Assembly (NCBI RefSeq): GCF_000803265.1
Contig: NW_014575399.1
Location: forward strand, 153,132 to 217,131
Source: Ordospora colligata OC4
Lineage: Eukaryota > Microsporidia > Ordosporidae
Direction of reading: 5' to 3'
Length of the DNA: 64,000 nt
Part shown: one piece after another, positions 47,160 to 56,676 of the stretch
Layout of the letters: each line of letters starts with the position of its first letter
Numbering within the stretch: position 1 is the stretch's first letter
Position numbers and translations under genes: made by a program
Notes under the pieces: model-generated
Told to the model about the DNA's origin: nothing
Databases searched by the model: none
The model's input: the letters and a program-made list of their open reading frames with translations, nothing else

Positions 47160-48050
47160 ATGGCAGAATCTTTTCAGAAGCTCGAAAAAATCGGAGAAGG
47201 AACCTACGGAGTAGTCTATAAAGCAATCGAACGAAACACACAGAGAATAGTCGCACTAAAGAAAATCAGACTCGAAAACGAAAACGAAGGAATACCAGCC
47301 ACCACAATAAGAGAAATATTGCTTCTCAAAAACATAAAACATTCTACAATTGTAGAACTAAGCGATGTAATATACAATAATAACAAAATGTATCTTGTTT
47401 TCGAATACATGGAGCTTGACCTTAGAAGATACCTGGATAAACTGTGTGACGATGGTCGTCTTCCAAGCGAAGAGTTCATTAGGAAAATGTCTCAGCAGCT
47501 TCTGACCGCAATGGAATATTGCCATTCAAGAAATATTTTCCATAGAGACCTTAAACCTCAAAACATACTTGTCGATCTAAAAGGAAATATTAAGCTTGCA
47601 GATTTCGGCCTTGGCAGGGTTGCAGGAATTCCTTTACGAACATACACAACTGAGGTAGTGACTCTTTGGTACAGGCCTCCAGAGCTACTCCTTGGTTGTA
47701 AATACTATGATGCTTCTGTTGATGTGTGGAGCGCTGCTTGCATAATGGCAGAAGTTGTTCTCATGAAACCTTTTTTTTCTGGCGACTCTGAGATAGATCA
47801 GCTCTTCAAGATATTCAAGATCCTTGGCACACCTAGCAATTCAAAATGGTCAAATGTTGAGAACTTTCCTAACTACAAGGCTGATTTTCCAATATGGAGT
47901 CCAGTGGATCTAAAAACAATCTTCGAAACTTCTCAGGATTTTATTGATCTCATCTCTCAGATGCTTGAGTATGATCCAAGAGCAAGGATGTCAGCAAAGG
48001 CTGGATTATCCCACAGATATTTCAAAAATATGTCTCCAATTCTAGAATAA
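47160..48050 (+). CDS. CDC28: Cyclin-dependent kinase 1 (Cdc28/Cdc2)
   Basis: 296 residues, normal length. Cell-cycle master kinase, active with cyclins. Gly-loop GEGTYGVVYKA with the inhibitory Tyr (target of Wee1-type kinase, 13314), VALKKIRLENENEGIPATTIRE where PSTAIRE reads PATTIRE, catalytic HRDLKPQN, DFGLGRV, and a TLWYRPPELLLG T-loop end. Other CDK1 blocks are complete. The PATTIRE change is unusual and may affect the cyclin partner. CCC lies two bases before the start. Confidence 0.95.
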   Translation: MAESFQKLEKIGEGTYGVVYKAIERNTQRIVALKKIRLENENEGIPATTIREILLLKNIKHSTIVELSDVIYNNNKMYLVFEYMELDLRRYLDKLCDDGRLPSEEFIRKMSQQLLTAMEYCHSRNIFHRDLKPQNILVDLKGNIKLADFGLGRVAGIPLRTYTTEVVTLWYRPPELLLGCKYYDASVDVWSAACIMAEVVLMKPFFSGDSEIDQLFKIFKILGTPSNSKWSNVENFPNYKADFPIWSPVDLKTIFETSQDFIDLISQMLEYDPRARMSAKAGLSHRYFKNMSPILE

Positions 48051-48139
48051 AAATCTTTTCATGATACTCTTAATCAATATAGTAATTTATTACAACTGAC
48101 TATGAAAATAGCAGAACAAAGGTTTACATGCATCCACGT

Positions 48140-48427
48140 TTATGTATTTGCATACAGCATACGTTTCGTAGATAAATTACTATTGAATATTGCCTTAATT
48201 AATCCAGCAATTTGTTTATTATCAGCAGGAATATGTAGAAGAAAAATCCAAAAATCCCAAAGCCATATAATCAATGTTATTGGACGTAAAACATCAGGTA
48301 GCAAAACCACAAGAAACAGTGACACAATAGTAGCAATGATCGATATTCCTACAACCTGAGTGATTTTCATTAACATTTTCTTACTTTTATGTGTAAATAA
48401 TCCTGCATCTTCTCTTATCTCATTCAT
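48140..48427 (-). CDS. Small two-span membrane protein, unknown
   Basis: 95 residues. Two hydrophobic stretches (ITQVVGISIIATIVSLFLVV at about 22-41 and ITLIIWLWDFWIFLLHIP at about 50-68) with a short loop PDVLRP. An overlapping frame on the other strand (48102-48359) has no such pattern, so the minus-strand frame is preferred. No family recognised. It lies in the gap between CDK1 and the ARF gene. Small size lowers confidence. Confidence 0.45.
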   Translation of the reverse strand: MNEIREDAGLFTHKSKKMLMKITQVVGISIIATIVSLFLVVLLPDVLRPITLIIWLWDFWIFLLHIPADNKQIAGLIKAIFNSNLSTKRMLYANT

Positions 48428-48616
48428 TTAACGCCTTTTGTATTTCTCAAATATATCGTTATCAATATACAAATCACCATGCTTCAATATGCATATTTAG
48501 GAATGTATTATTACAACACATTTGACTACATATTTTCACTGCAACACTCAATCTCTCAATAAATCATATCCAAATATTTGAATTTAATATCAATCATAGC
48601 ACACCTCTTTCCTTCT

Positions 48617-49240
48617 TCAGTATGCATTTGCATCCACTTGCTTCAGCTCTTTATTCAACCACTCAAACGCCTCAATAATCCTCCTTCGGTTGTCCTCGTT
48701 CGTCACTGAGTTTGCTTCATACACACTGATCGGAACCACACACGATGCTCCAGAGTACTCCTTCAGTTCAAGCGCATTGTATATGCTGCTCACCGCTGTC
48801 TTCCTGCCCTCCTCAGTCTTTATCAGATCAATCTTGTTTGCAAATACCAGCACCGGAGGCATGCTGCTCCTCTCCAGCCCTTTCAGAATCTCCCATAATC
48901 CTTCCTTTGCACTGGCAAATCTCATCGTGTCCACTGCATCAACCATGTATACAATCCCAGATTTGTCCTTCACATAGTCTTTCCAGAATCTCCTGAACGT
49001 ACTCTGTCCTCCAATGTCCCACACTACAAACTTCAAACTTCCCACATTCACTACTTCGCAGTTGAATCCAAGCGTAGGCACCGTCGTATGCACCTCTCCT
49101 GTCTGTAAATAGAATAGAAGAGTCGTCTTTCCTGCCCCATCTAATCCAATCATTGCCAGTGACTGCTCCTTGTCTCCAGAAAACAAACTCCGCAATCTGT
49201 CATGCAATACGCTGTTGATCTTAGACAATGCATTCCCCAT
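48617..49240 (-). CDS. ARF-family small GTPase
   Basis: 207 residues (usual ARF about 180; extra residues fall in a VTNEDNRRR loop). MGNALSKI is an N-myristoylation start. GTPase motifs: GLDGAGKTTLL (P-loop), PTLGFNCEVV (switch I), WDIGGQSTFRRFW (switch II), FANKIDL (G4, NKxD). This is ARF/ARL1-like rather than SAR1. It recruits coats to Golgi membranes; the Glo3-type ArfGAP (19997) is a natural partner. Which ARF/ARL it is needs a tree. Confidence 0.92.
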   Translation of the reverse strand: MGNALSKINSVLHDRLRSLFSGDKEQSLAMIGLDGAGKTTLLFYLQTGEVHTTVPTLGFNCEVVNVGSLKFVVWDIGGQSTFRRFWKDYVKDKSGIVYMVDAVDTMRFASAKEGLWEILKGLERSSMPPVLVFANKIDLIKTEEGRKTAVSSIYNALELKEYSGASCVVPISVYEANSVTNEDNRRRIIEAFEWLNKELKQVDANAY

Positions 49241-49670
49241 GGTTTTGTTTACCCCTTCACTCGTTTTTTTTATGCAAATGTTTCAACCACACATAAGATT
49301 ATCATCACAATGAATAATACATAATACAACAGAATCATGTACTAAATGAATGTCATTCATCATATATGTTAAACTTGTATAATACAAAATAGTTTATATG
49401 AGATATATGCAAATCCATCATAAAGTAACAATGCAATAAATATCACATCTTTCGATACATCTTTTCATAGTCTTTATATAAATTCTTTCGATATTATTTC
49501 CATACAATATACAATAAATATCATACATCTTTTGACATACTCTTTATATAAATCTCTTTATATTTCCATCACTTATACATCGCTATTGCACATGCCAACA
49601 TCAAACAAACTCAACACATATTTTCGGCTTGAAACAAGCACATATAAATTACTTAGTGCATGAACATGCA
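49241..49670. other. Gene-free stretch with direct repeat
   Basis: About 430 bases, AT-rich. It holds an imperfect direct repeat: 49435-49504 and 49513-49572 (shared aataaatatc...acatctttt...ctttatataaat pieces), just upstream of the secreted repeat-protein gene. Confidence 0.5.
49435..49572 (+). repeat. Imperfect 70-nt direct repeat
   Basis: Two copies about 78 bases apart, sharing ctttatataaat and aataaatatca. They lie 99 bases before the start of the secreted repeat protein and could be part of its promoter region. Confidence 0.45.
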
Positions 49671-51185
49671 ATGAGACTTGCTGTATATGCATTCACATGG
49701 CTTTTCATGGTTACTTCAATCACATGCAGTGTAATCAAACTTGTGCCCTCAAATGCTTTGCATATAAAAGGCAGGCCTTTGGCAACATACTTCTCAGCTG
49801 TTAAGGTTGTTCCTGTGCCAAACAATACATTACTCCAGACATCATCTGTAAGTGTAAAGCCTGTATCAAACACAGCAGCAGTCATTAGCAACATTCCACG
49901 ATTTTCATCACCAGTGGTTGTCAAGCAGATGCCTCAAAATATCTCTAATTCACAAGCAAGTACTTCGAATACATACAATGTTGTACAATCTCCAGCTTTA
50001 CATATGAATACGTATGCACAACACACACAACCCGTAGCAGTGACACATCATCTAGTAACAGCACAACCTGTACAACCTGCTGCAATAGTCAAACCATATG
50101 ATGTACCTGTACTTGCTCAGCGATCTATACAACCTGTACAACATTTAATAACAGCACAACCTATACAACCTGCTGCAATAGTCAAACCATATGATGTACC
50201 TGTACTTGCTCAGCGATCTATACAACCTGTACAACATTTAATAACAGCACAACCTATACAACCTGTAGTAGTAACACAACCTATATATAAACCACAGCAA
50301 CCTATTATGCAACTTGTTTTTCAGCCATACACACAGACAACATCTGCTACACATCCACTGAATAACCAGAACTCTAGAATGTTTATGAGTCCAATTAGAG
50401 TGGCTGTCGATCAAAGCTCACTAGTTCCCATGATGAATGGATTTAATATGGTCAAAGCAATAAGCAAAAGCGTCGGAGTAATCTGCAATATGCTCAAAAC
50501 TATCAGCACCAGAAAACCACAGATAAACACACAACCACAGTACTTTGCACCAACCATTCCAAGCACTACATACGTACAACCATCTGCCATAACCGTCACA
50601 AAAACAATCTCCATGGTTCCAACTCAACCTCAAACACTCATCCCTGCATACACAGCATCTGTAGTACAGCCATCTACCGTGATCAAGTATGTTGCACAAC
50701 CTGCAAGTACTGAACCAAAGATTCTACAGGGATGGATCACACGTAAGGTTCTCTGCAATACCGTAGTTGCAAGATGCATCGTTCAAAATGAAATGCAGAC
50801 AAATGAACGCACAAATGACCAGACAGATGATGTAAAGCAGCAATACACAACAAACAATAATGAAGATGATGTAAATGCTAAAACGAATGTATCTGAAAAC
50901 ACTCAAGATACTGCTAATAATCCAAATGAAAAAGAAAGTGATGAATCCACTTCAAGTGAGGAATCTTCTGATTCATCATCATCTGATACATCAGATAGAT
51001 CTGTGGATGACTGTACAGAGAGACAATCAAAACCTCCATATGTTTTAAAAGGTAGTGAAAATGATCAAACAGACAATGAATATCAATATCAATCATCACC
51101 AAGCATAGGCAATGCGATTTCATACAACAGCATAGGCACAGGTGATAATCAAGATCAGATTGTGTATCTAAGTGATCTGATATAA
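49671..51185 (+). CDS. Secreted Gln/Pro/Val-rich repeat protein, spore or polar-tube candidate
   Basis: 504 residues from the ATG at 49671 (the frame opens at a TTG earlier). Signal peptide RLAVYAFTWLFMVTSITCS. Residues about 120-205 hold a 31-residue repeat (PAAIVKPYDVPVLAQRSIQP core), two near-identical copies plus a partial third; their DNA repeats every 93 bp. The middle is rich in Gln, Pro, Thr and Val. A cysteine cluster (KVLCNTVVARC) precedes an acidic Ser/Asp tail (STSSEESSDSSSSDTS). The shape resembles secreted polar-tube or spore-wall proteins, but there is no diagnostic domain. Confidence 0.65.
   Translation: MRLAVYAFTWLFMVTSITCSVIKLVPSNALHIKGRPLATYFSAVKVVPVPNNTLLQTSSVSVKPVSNTAAVISNIPRFSSPVVVKQMPQNISNSQASTSNTYNVVQSPALHMNTYAQHTQPVAVTHHLVTAQPVQPAAIVKPYDVPVLAQRSIQPVQHLITAQPIQPAAIVKPYDVPVLAQRSIQPVQHLITAQPIQPVVVTQPIYKPQQPIMQLVFQPYTQTTSATHPLNNQNSRMFMSPIRVAVDQSSLVPMMNGFNMVKAISKSVGVICNMLKTISTRKPQINTQPQYFAPTIPSTTYVQPSAITVTKTISMVPTQPQTLIPAYTASVVQPSTVIKYVAQPASTEPKILQGWITRKVLCNTVVARCIVQNEMQTNERTNDQTDDVKQQYTTNNNEDDVNAKTNVSENTQDTANNPNEKESDESTSSEESSDSSSSDTSDRSVDDCTERQSKPPYVLKGSENDQTDNEYQYQSSPSIGNAISYNSIGTGDNQDQIVYLSDLI
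50044..50268 (+). repeat. 93-bp tandem repeat inside secreted protein gene
   Basis: The cctgctgcaatagtcaaacc segment occurs at 50076 and again at 50169, exactly 93 bases apart, with near identity through the unit; the third copy is partial. The repeats are more alike in DNA than needed for the protein, suggesting recent duplication. Confidence 0.8.
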
Positions 51186-51508
51186 TCTACAATGATTTAT
51201 AATTGATGAATATAGATATATAAATAATGAATACCTTTACATAGTCATGCAATATACAATATATCATGCCAATAAGTGTACTTTTACAAATGAGTATGAA
51301 TCACACATGATGCATCCAATAATTATCCAATTCATTGTGTTACATCAGTAATGAGATATTCATAATAATTAAGTAATAATCTATTCATATAACTGTTCTA
51401 TGCATCAAACACTTTCATTACTCAGCAGATCACATTCACATCCATATACAGGCAAATACCTGATGTTAAATAAATCAACTTCTATTTATTTGCAAGTGCT
51501 GTATCTCT
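51186..51508. other. Gene-free AT-rich stretch
   Basis: About 320 bases between two convergent genes. No frame, tRNA or repeat array of note. Confidence 0.4.
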
Positions 51509-52579
51509 TCACATTCCATTGAAGAACGGATGTTTCAATGCATCAGACGCACTGATCCTTGTTATTGAATACAAATCAAGCATCTTGTACAGAAGATCGT
51601 ATCCATCACTCCCAACCTCGGGCCATGGATTCAAACACTCAATTATTGTCTCAAATCGTACCCTCTCCTCAGGTATGGTCTCCACATTCGATCTCCATGC
51701 TCTTCCATAGAACTTTGCTGCCTTCCTCATCTCTCCATGCCCATATATTGTTGCAAGCTCTACTATAGAATCAATGTCATCGCTTGAGTAGAAAAAAGGA
51801 TATTGCCCGCTCAACATTGTCAGAAACACTACTCCTGCAGACCACATATCAATTGCCCTTGTCTGTTGTCCATATCTGAATAGTACCTCAGGTGCACGAA
51901 ACCCGCGTGTACCAGCTCTTGCTGCCTTCATCTGTGGTCTACTGTCTCCTTCATAGCATCCAGGTGGTCTTGTCTTAGAAACCACAGTATGGAAAAACAA
52001 CTGTGGAGTCTGTGTCTTTTTTGGCTCCTCATTTCGACTTCTGCTTTTCTGCTCCTCATGCTGTGCAAGTCCAAAATCTATCAACATTCCCTTTCCAATA
52101 TCCTTGTTGTAAAGAAAGTTGCTAGGCTTCAGGTCCCTGTGTATAATGTTGTTGCTGTGTACATGTTCTATTGCTATCAATAGATTGTACATGTACTTCT
52201 TGATGTCCATTATGCTTGCACTTGAGATGAACTCTCTGAAATCGATCGACTCGAAGTATGGTGACACAGCAACAACCTGATCTTCCTGTCTGAAGCATCC
52301 TAGCAATCCCATGCAGTTTTTCTTTCCACCGAGTGTCTTCAAGAACGTCAACTCCTCAAGAATACGTGCTGGAGAGCTTGTCTTTGTTATTGCCTTGATT
52401 GCAACATGTCTGCCTGACTCAGTGTCTAATGCCTTGTACACAACACTGAACGAGCCCTCCCCGACCTTTTCAATTGGCGTGTATTTCTGTGCAATGAACA
52501 TGATGTGCTTGATATCAGTAGCAGGGATCTGTTCGTATGTCATGCACCCTTTGCTGATTTTTGATTTAATCTTATACAT
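51509..52579 (-). CDS. CDC7: Cdc7-type kinase (DDK catalytic subunit)
   Basis: 356 residues. Cdc7 with Dbf4 phosphorylates MCM to fire replication origins. Motifs: GEGSFSVVYKA, VAIKAI, HRDLKPSNFLYN (the NFLYN is Cdc7-specific), LIDFGLAQ, then a kinase insert (residues about 180-220) and RAGTRGFRAPEVLFR (family RAGTRGFRAPEVL). The insert is shorter than in fungi. Only the C-terminal end is compact. The neighbouring RPT3 is divergent, with 431 bp between the starts. Confidence 0.93.
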   Translation of the reverse strand: MYKIKSKISKGCMTYEQIPATDIKHIMFIAQKYTPIEKVGEGSFSVVYKALDTESGRHVAIKAITKTSSPARILEELTFLKTLGGKKNCMGLLGCFRQEDQVVAVSPYFESIDFREFISSASIMDIKKYMYNLLIAIEHVHSNNIIHRDLKPSNFLYNKDIGKGMLIDFGLAQHEEQKSRSRNEEPKKTQTPQLFFHTVVSKTRPPGCYEGDSRPQMKAARAGTRGFRAPEVLFRYGQQTRAIDMWSAGVVFLTMLSGQYPFFYSSDDIDSIVELATIYGHGEMRKAAKFYGRAWRSNVETIPEERVRFETIIECLNPWPEVGSDGYDLLYKMLDLYSITRISASDALKHPFFNGM

Positions 52580-53010
52580 TTATCCATATCACCTGGTGAA
52601 TGAATGAGTGTATAAGAGGTGAATGAATGAACGAATATGGTGTAGTAATGAATTAAGTGGATGGATTAGAATAAAATCATGTGATGAATGAATACGAGGT
52701 GAATATATCAAGTGGAATAGTAATGAGTGAATTGGAATAATATCATATCATAATATGTGATGAATAAATATGAAGTGAAATACTAACACGCGATAAATGA
52801 ATGAATATGAAGTAAAGTGAAGTAAATGTATAAAGTAAAATAATATCATGTGATAAACCAGTAAATTGCTGCATATATTGATTTGTTTGTAATACACTTT
52901 CACATTACATTAATCTAATTCATTACATACTCATTGTTTAGCACATACCTATCAATGCCACTTTTTATCTTTACACATCCATACATAAATAATACAAAAC
53001 TGCCCTTTCA
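52580..53010. other. Low-complexity gap with tgaatgaa-type repeats
   Basis: About 430 bases containing many copies of gaatgaa, gtgatgaatga and ataaatgaatgaa variants (52610-52860), then AT-rich sequence up to RPT3. Looks like a degraded simple-sequence array. No coding frame. Confidence 0.55.
53003..53005 (+). promoter_or_regulatory. CCC start-proximal motif of RPT3
   Basis: CCC five bases before the ATG at 53011, consistent with a highly expressed proteasome gene. Confidence 0.5.
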
Positions 53011-54177
53011 ATGCATGCAGGCACTTTGCCAGATGACACATTCATAAGGTACAAACAAATCGAAAGGAAGCTCATGATGCTTGAAATCAGAGAGGCATAT
53101 GTGCGCAAAGAAATAGAAACACTTAAGAGAGAAGAGAGTCACAGTAAGGATGAACTCAACAGAGTGAAGAGTGTGCCACTAATCATGGGGCAGTTTCTGG
53201 AGCCAATTGATGCAAACACAGCAATAGTTGGCTCTACAGCAGGAAGCAACTTTGTTGTGAAGATTTTGTCAACTGTCGATAGGGAATTGCTAAAGCCAAA
53301 CACAACGGTTGCGTTACACAGGCATTCTAGTGCAATTGTAGATGTACTTCCTCCAGAGGTGGATAGCACGATTCCTGTGCTTGGAGATGAGGAAAAACCT
53401 GATGTGACATATGCAGATGTGGGAGGACTTGATGTGCAGAAGCAGGAGATCAGAGAGACAGTGGAACTTCCATTATTGCAGTTTGATCTCTACAGACAGA
53501 TAGGAATAGATCCACCGCAAGGTGTATTGCTGTACGGGCCGCCAGGTACAGGAAAGACAATGCTTGTGAAAGCGGTTGCGAATCATACAAAAGCAACGTT
53601 TATCAGGGTGAATGGGTCTGAGTTTGTACAGAAATACCTTGGGGAGGGACCTAGGATGGTCAGAGATGTATTCAGACTTGCAAGGGAAAGAGCGCCATCA
53701 ATAGTTTTTATTGATGAGGTTGATTCGATTGCAACAAAGAGGTTTGATGCATCGACATCTGCAGATCGGGAGGTGCAAAGAGTACTGATTGAGCTACTGA
53801 ACCAGATGGACGGGTTTGATCAGTCAACGAATGTGAAGGTGATAATGGCAACGAACAGGGCAGACACGATTGATCCAGCACTTCTAAGACCTGGACGACT
53901 TGACAGGAAGATAGAGTTTCCATATCCGGATAGAAGACAGAAAAGGCTTGTACTGAATGCAATTACATCGAAGATGAGTATTGGGGATGATGTTGATATT
54001 GAGAGTCTTGTGCATCGACCTGAGAGGATCAGCTGTGCAGACATAAACTCTGTGTGCCAGGAGGCAGGGATGCTTGCGGTACGTGGAAGCAGATATGTGG
54101 TGATGCAGAAGGACTTTGAGGAAGCATACTCGAAGGTTGTGGAGAGAGGAGAAGGACAACCTGCATTCTACAATTAA
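53011..54177 (+). CDS. RPT3: 26S proteasome regulatory ATPase Rpt3
   Basis: 388 residues, slightly shorter at the N-terminus than usual (about 418). Rpt3 is one of six AAA ATPases that unfold substrates in the 19S base. Coiled-coil N-terminus ([19 protein letters not shown]), OB-like [27 protein letters not shown].., Walker A GPPGTGKT, Walker [11 protein letters not shown], arginine-finger region [20 protein letters not shown]. Rpt3 rather than another Rpt is shown by [14 protein letters not shown] and [17 protein letters not shown]. The end AFYN is an HbYX motif that docks into the 20S ring. Confidence 0.96.
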   Translation: MHAGTLPDDTFIRYKQIERKLMMLEIREAYVRKEIETLKREESHSKDELNRVKSVPLIMGQFLEPIDANTAIVGSTAGSNFVVKILSTVDRELLKPNTTVALHRHSSAIVDVLPPEVDSTIPVLGDEEKPDVTYADVGGLDVQKQEIRETVELPLLQFDLYRQIGIDPPQGVLLYGPPGTGKTMLVKAVANHTKATFIRVNGSEFVQKYLGEGPRMVRDVFRLARERAPSIVFIDEVDSIATKRFDASTSADREVQRVLIELLNQMDGFDQSTNVKVIMATNRADTIDPALLRPGRLDRKIEFPYPDRRQKRLVLNAITSKMSIGDDVDIESLVHRPERISCADINSVCQEAGMLAVRGSRYVVMQKDFEEAYSKVVERGEGQPAFYN

Positions 54178-54298
54178 TGTGTTTATGCTTGTAAGACAGT
54201 ACAAGCTTTGAATTGTTGCATATACAATGTGTAATAAGAATGTTGTGGATATCACTTGTGGATGCTTTTGCTAAATAAAACTTTTTTTGGATTTTTAA

Positions 54299-54301
54299 CC
54301 C
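54299..54301 (+). promoter_or_regulatory. CCC before secreted protein start
   Basis: CCC two bases before the ATG at 54304; it supports this downstream ATG over two upstream candidates. Confidence 0.45.
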
Positions 54302-54303
54302 AC

Positions 54304-55281
54304 ATGAAGACGAGATTATGTGTTCCTGCATACTTATGCGTATACGTTCTATGCTTATGTGTGAATTGTGTTGAAACTAAACTTCCGCATGAATCTACAC
54401 AGCAACATAGTGATTCCACCCTTTCACATGAATCTAATTACATCGAGCCTGGAATTGCGCGTGAATATCCATATCCAAAACAATATAGCGATTCCACCAC
54501 CCACTCAAGCAATCCATCTAAGTTTTCGTACACTGATGATATGAAGCCTCTGGCGTTTTTAGTGATCCGTTTGTTTGATTGGGCTCGTGTGACGCTGGAT
54601 CATATAAAGAATCCGATGAACATACCTATATACGTACCGTCAGACAATCGTCAGTTCATTACTGATATATACAATGAAAAGGGAGCAAGCGACTGTTTTG
54701 TAAATCATATTTTGAAATCTACATGTATTGAGCAGGCGCGCAGGACAATTCTCAAGGTTTCTAAGAAGATTGATAAGATGAACTTTAGGTTTTTATCTGC
54801 ATTTCAAAAAGCAAATTATGGAAGTATGACTGTAGATATTGCAAAATACAATGATATATTGAATTTGATGGATAGCTACATAGCTGGTATAGAACAAGCA
54901 TGCTATTCTCTGTCTGCGTATAATGCGAATTATAAGTCTATGACTGATCTTATTAACGATTTAAAAAGAAGATTCAGTAACAGTATAAAAAGTGGTATCA
55001 AAGATTACATAAAGAAAGCATTATCTGATATCAATGTTATTCTTCTAAAGGGAGAGCCAGAGCCTAATTTAGAAAGGCTTGTTAGCATAGATCCTTATAA
55101 TGACAGGTTTTACTTGATAAGCAGACATGATCTGGAGAGTAATTTACACCAGGTGGCGTATAAAATAGTCACTGATGTGTCCAGCCTTTCGTCATGGAAT
55201 AACAACATACCTGAATTTAGATATCCGTTTTTAAGGCTTTATATTGTTATTGAGTTGCTGAAACATGCTGTTTACTATTAG
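54304..55281 (+). CDS. Secreted helical protein, unknown
   Basis: 325 residues from the ATG at 54304; earlier in-frame starts exist (54262), but this one starts a Cys-rich signal peptide (RLCVPAYLCVYVLCLCVNCV) and has CCC just before it. A short, Ser/His/Pro-rich region (ESTQQHSDSTLSHESN) leads to a long helical body (residues about 85-320) with only two cysteines (GASDCFVNHILKSTC). No known family. It begins the secreted-protein cluster between 54 and 64 kb. Confidence 0.7.
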   Translation: MKTRLCVPAYLCVYVLCLCVNCVETKLPHESTQQHSDSTLSHESNYIEPGIAREYPYPKQYSDSTTHSSNPSKFSYTDDMKPLAFLVIRLFDWARVTLDHIKNPMNIPIYVPSDNRQFITDIYNEKGASDCFVNHILKSTCIEQARRTILKVSKKIDKMNFRFLSAFQKANYGSMTVDIAKYNDILNLMDSYIAGIEQACYSLSAYNANYKSMTDLINDLKRRFSNSIKSGIKDYIKKALSDINVILLKGEPEPNLERLVSIDPYNDRFYLISRHDLESNLHQVAYKIVTDVSSLSSWNNNIPEFRYPFLRLYIVIELLKHAVYY

Positions 55282-55370
55282 TGGATCGAGACAGGATTGT
55301 AGGATCTCTCGAAAGGTTTAATAAACGATTCTACTTGATTTGAAGATTTTGTAAGACTTGGGGTGGCATT

Positions 55371-55886
55371 ATGGAAGAGTTGAAATTGAGAGTAGACGAG
55401 CTGATGAAGGAAGTGGCAAGGTTGGAATGTGAGATGACAAAGAAGAATGAGAAGATAAAGAAAAACAGGGTATTGAACATGAATTTGAGAGAAGAGGTAC
55501 TGAGCAAAAGTAAAGAAATAGATGATTTGAATGAGTTGGTAACAAGTATGAAGAAGCAGATGGAGAACAATGACAGAAGATTCATGAAGATGGAACGAAT
55601 GATTAAAGCGGATTGCAGACGCAAGGAGCTTTTTAATGAGAAGATCCTTGGCAGTGTGAAAAGCAGAGGGGAATACTACATCAGTCTTGAGATGAAGAAG
55701 ATCAATGAGAGGTATGAGGTAATGAGAAGGTTTATTTTTGCGATTTCTGAAAGACTTGGGTTTGATTTTGAGATGTTTGATGAACTAGTAAATATTGCAG
55801 AAGGGACAGACGATCCTGCTGTTATGGCTTTTCTGGAAAGTATTATGCCAAATGGATATGTAAGGTTGGATGAGGATGCCGAGTGA
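55371..55886 (+). CDS. Coiled-coil protein, unknown
   Basis: 171 residues. Residues 1-95 are a strong coiled coil (LRVDELMKEVARLECEMTKK, SKEIDDLNELVTSMKKQMEN) with regular Leu/Ile/Met heptads. A compact C-terminal part (about 110-165: RRFIFAISERLGFDFEMFDE) looks like a small globular domain. Such a layout is found in small kinetochore or spindle-pole proteins, but nothing specific allows an assignment. The ATG at 55371 is first. Confidence 0.7.
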   Translation: MEELKLRVDELMKEVARLECEMTKKNEKIKKNRVLNMNLREEVLSKSKEIDDLNELVTSMKKQMENNDRRFMKMERMIKADCRRKELFNEKILGSVKSRGEYYISLEMKKINERYEVMRRFIFAISERLGFDFEMFDELVNIAEGTDDPAVMAFLESIMPNGYVRLDEDAE

Positions 55887-56026
55887 ATGCTGAATATAAA
55901 CTGTGATTATGAAAAGTATGGTATATGTTTTGAGTTGGTGATGTTGATTTGGGATGTAGTGCTTGAACGTATGTTAGAATGTGGATAAATTGCTGTAAAT
56001 TGAACAAAAAAATTGCTTAAGGATGA

Positions 56027-56029
56027 CCC
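56027..56029 (+). promoter_or_regulatory. CCC start-proximal motif of uL11
   Basis: CCC seven bases before the ATG at 56037. Confidence 0.5.
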
Positions 56030-56036
56030 TTGTTGA

Positions 56037-56537
56037 ATGAATACTCAGAAGGTTTTGGATCCAGATACGAAGTATATTAAGCTAAGAGTGATTGGCGGAG
56101 AGCTTCCTGGAGCAACACTTGCACAGAAGGTTGGTCCTCTTGGACTGTCATCGAAGGTTGTTGGAGAGGATATCAAGAAAGCAACATCTGACTATAAGAG
56201 TCTAAGGGTGCATGTTGAACTTGCGATAAAGGACAGGAAGGCGACGGTTGAGATCCAACCGAGTGTGTCCACACTTGTGATCAAAGCTTTGAAAGAGGCA
56301 CCACGTGATAGGAAGAAGGAAAAGAATATTCTGCACTCTGGAAGTATCAAGATGATTGAGGTTGTTGAGATAGCCAGGCTTGCGAAGTCTACGAGGTCTT
56401 TTTCAAGAACACTCACTGGAGCAGTGAAGGAGGTTCTTGGAACATGCAAGGCGATTGGATGCAAAGTTGATGGGAAGTGCCCAAAAGAGGTTATCCATGA
56501 GATTAATACTGGTGATATTAAATTGCCTGATCAATAA
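56037..56537 (+). CDS. RPL12: 60S ribosomal protein uL11 (RPL12)
   Basis: 166 residues, full length. uL11 forms the base of the ribosomal stalk where elongation factors dock. Family blocks: YIKLRVIGGELPGATLAQKV, GPLGLSSKVVGEDI, VEIQPSVSTLVIKALKE and GTCKAIGCKVDG. Trimethylation-site context in GP-x-GL is kept. CCC lies seven bases before the ATG. It lies between the coiled-coil gene and the tandem lectin pair. Confidence 0.97.
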   Translation: MNTQKVLDPDTKYIKLRVIGGELPGATLAQKVGPLGLSSKVVGEDIKKATSDYKSLRVHVELAIKDRKATVEIQPSVSTLVIKALKEAPRDRKKEKNILHSGSIKMIEVVEIARLAKSTRSFSRTLTGAVKEVLGTCKAIGCKVDGKCPKEVIHEINTGDIKLPDQ

Positions 56538-56676
56538 ACATTTATTATGGGTAATTGGTTTGTATTGTTCATATATTCAGTGTAAAACGCATATGTTTGA
56601 GTTTTGAATCAAATGAACGTTTATTTGAGGATTCTGAAACGCTAAAGAATATAAATTTTGTTTTGTGGCAGAGATT

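Noticed and set aside
48102..48359. Plus-strand frame of 85 codons opposite the small membrane protein
   Set aside because: It shows no membrane or other pattern, whereas the minus-strand frame has two clear hydrophobic spans.
52600..52860. Possible tandem array or centromere-like element with tgaatgaa repeats
   Set aside because: The repeat units are too irregular in length and order to call an array; plain simple-sequence drift explains them.
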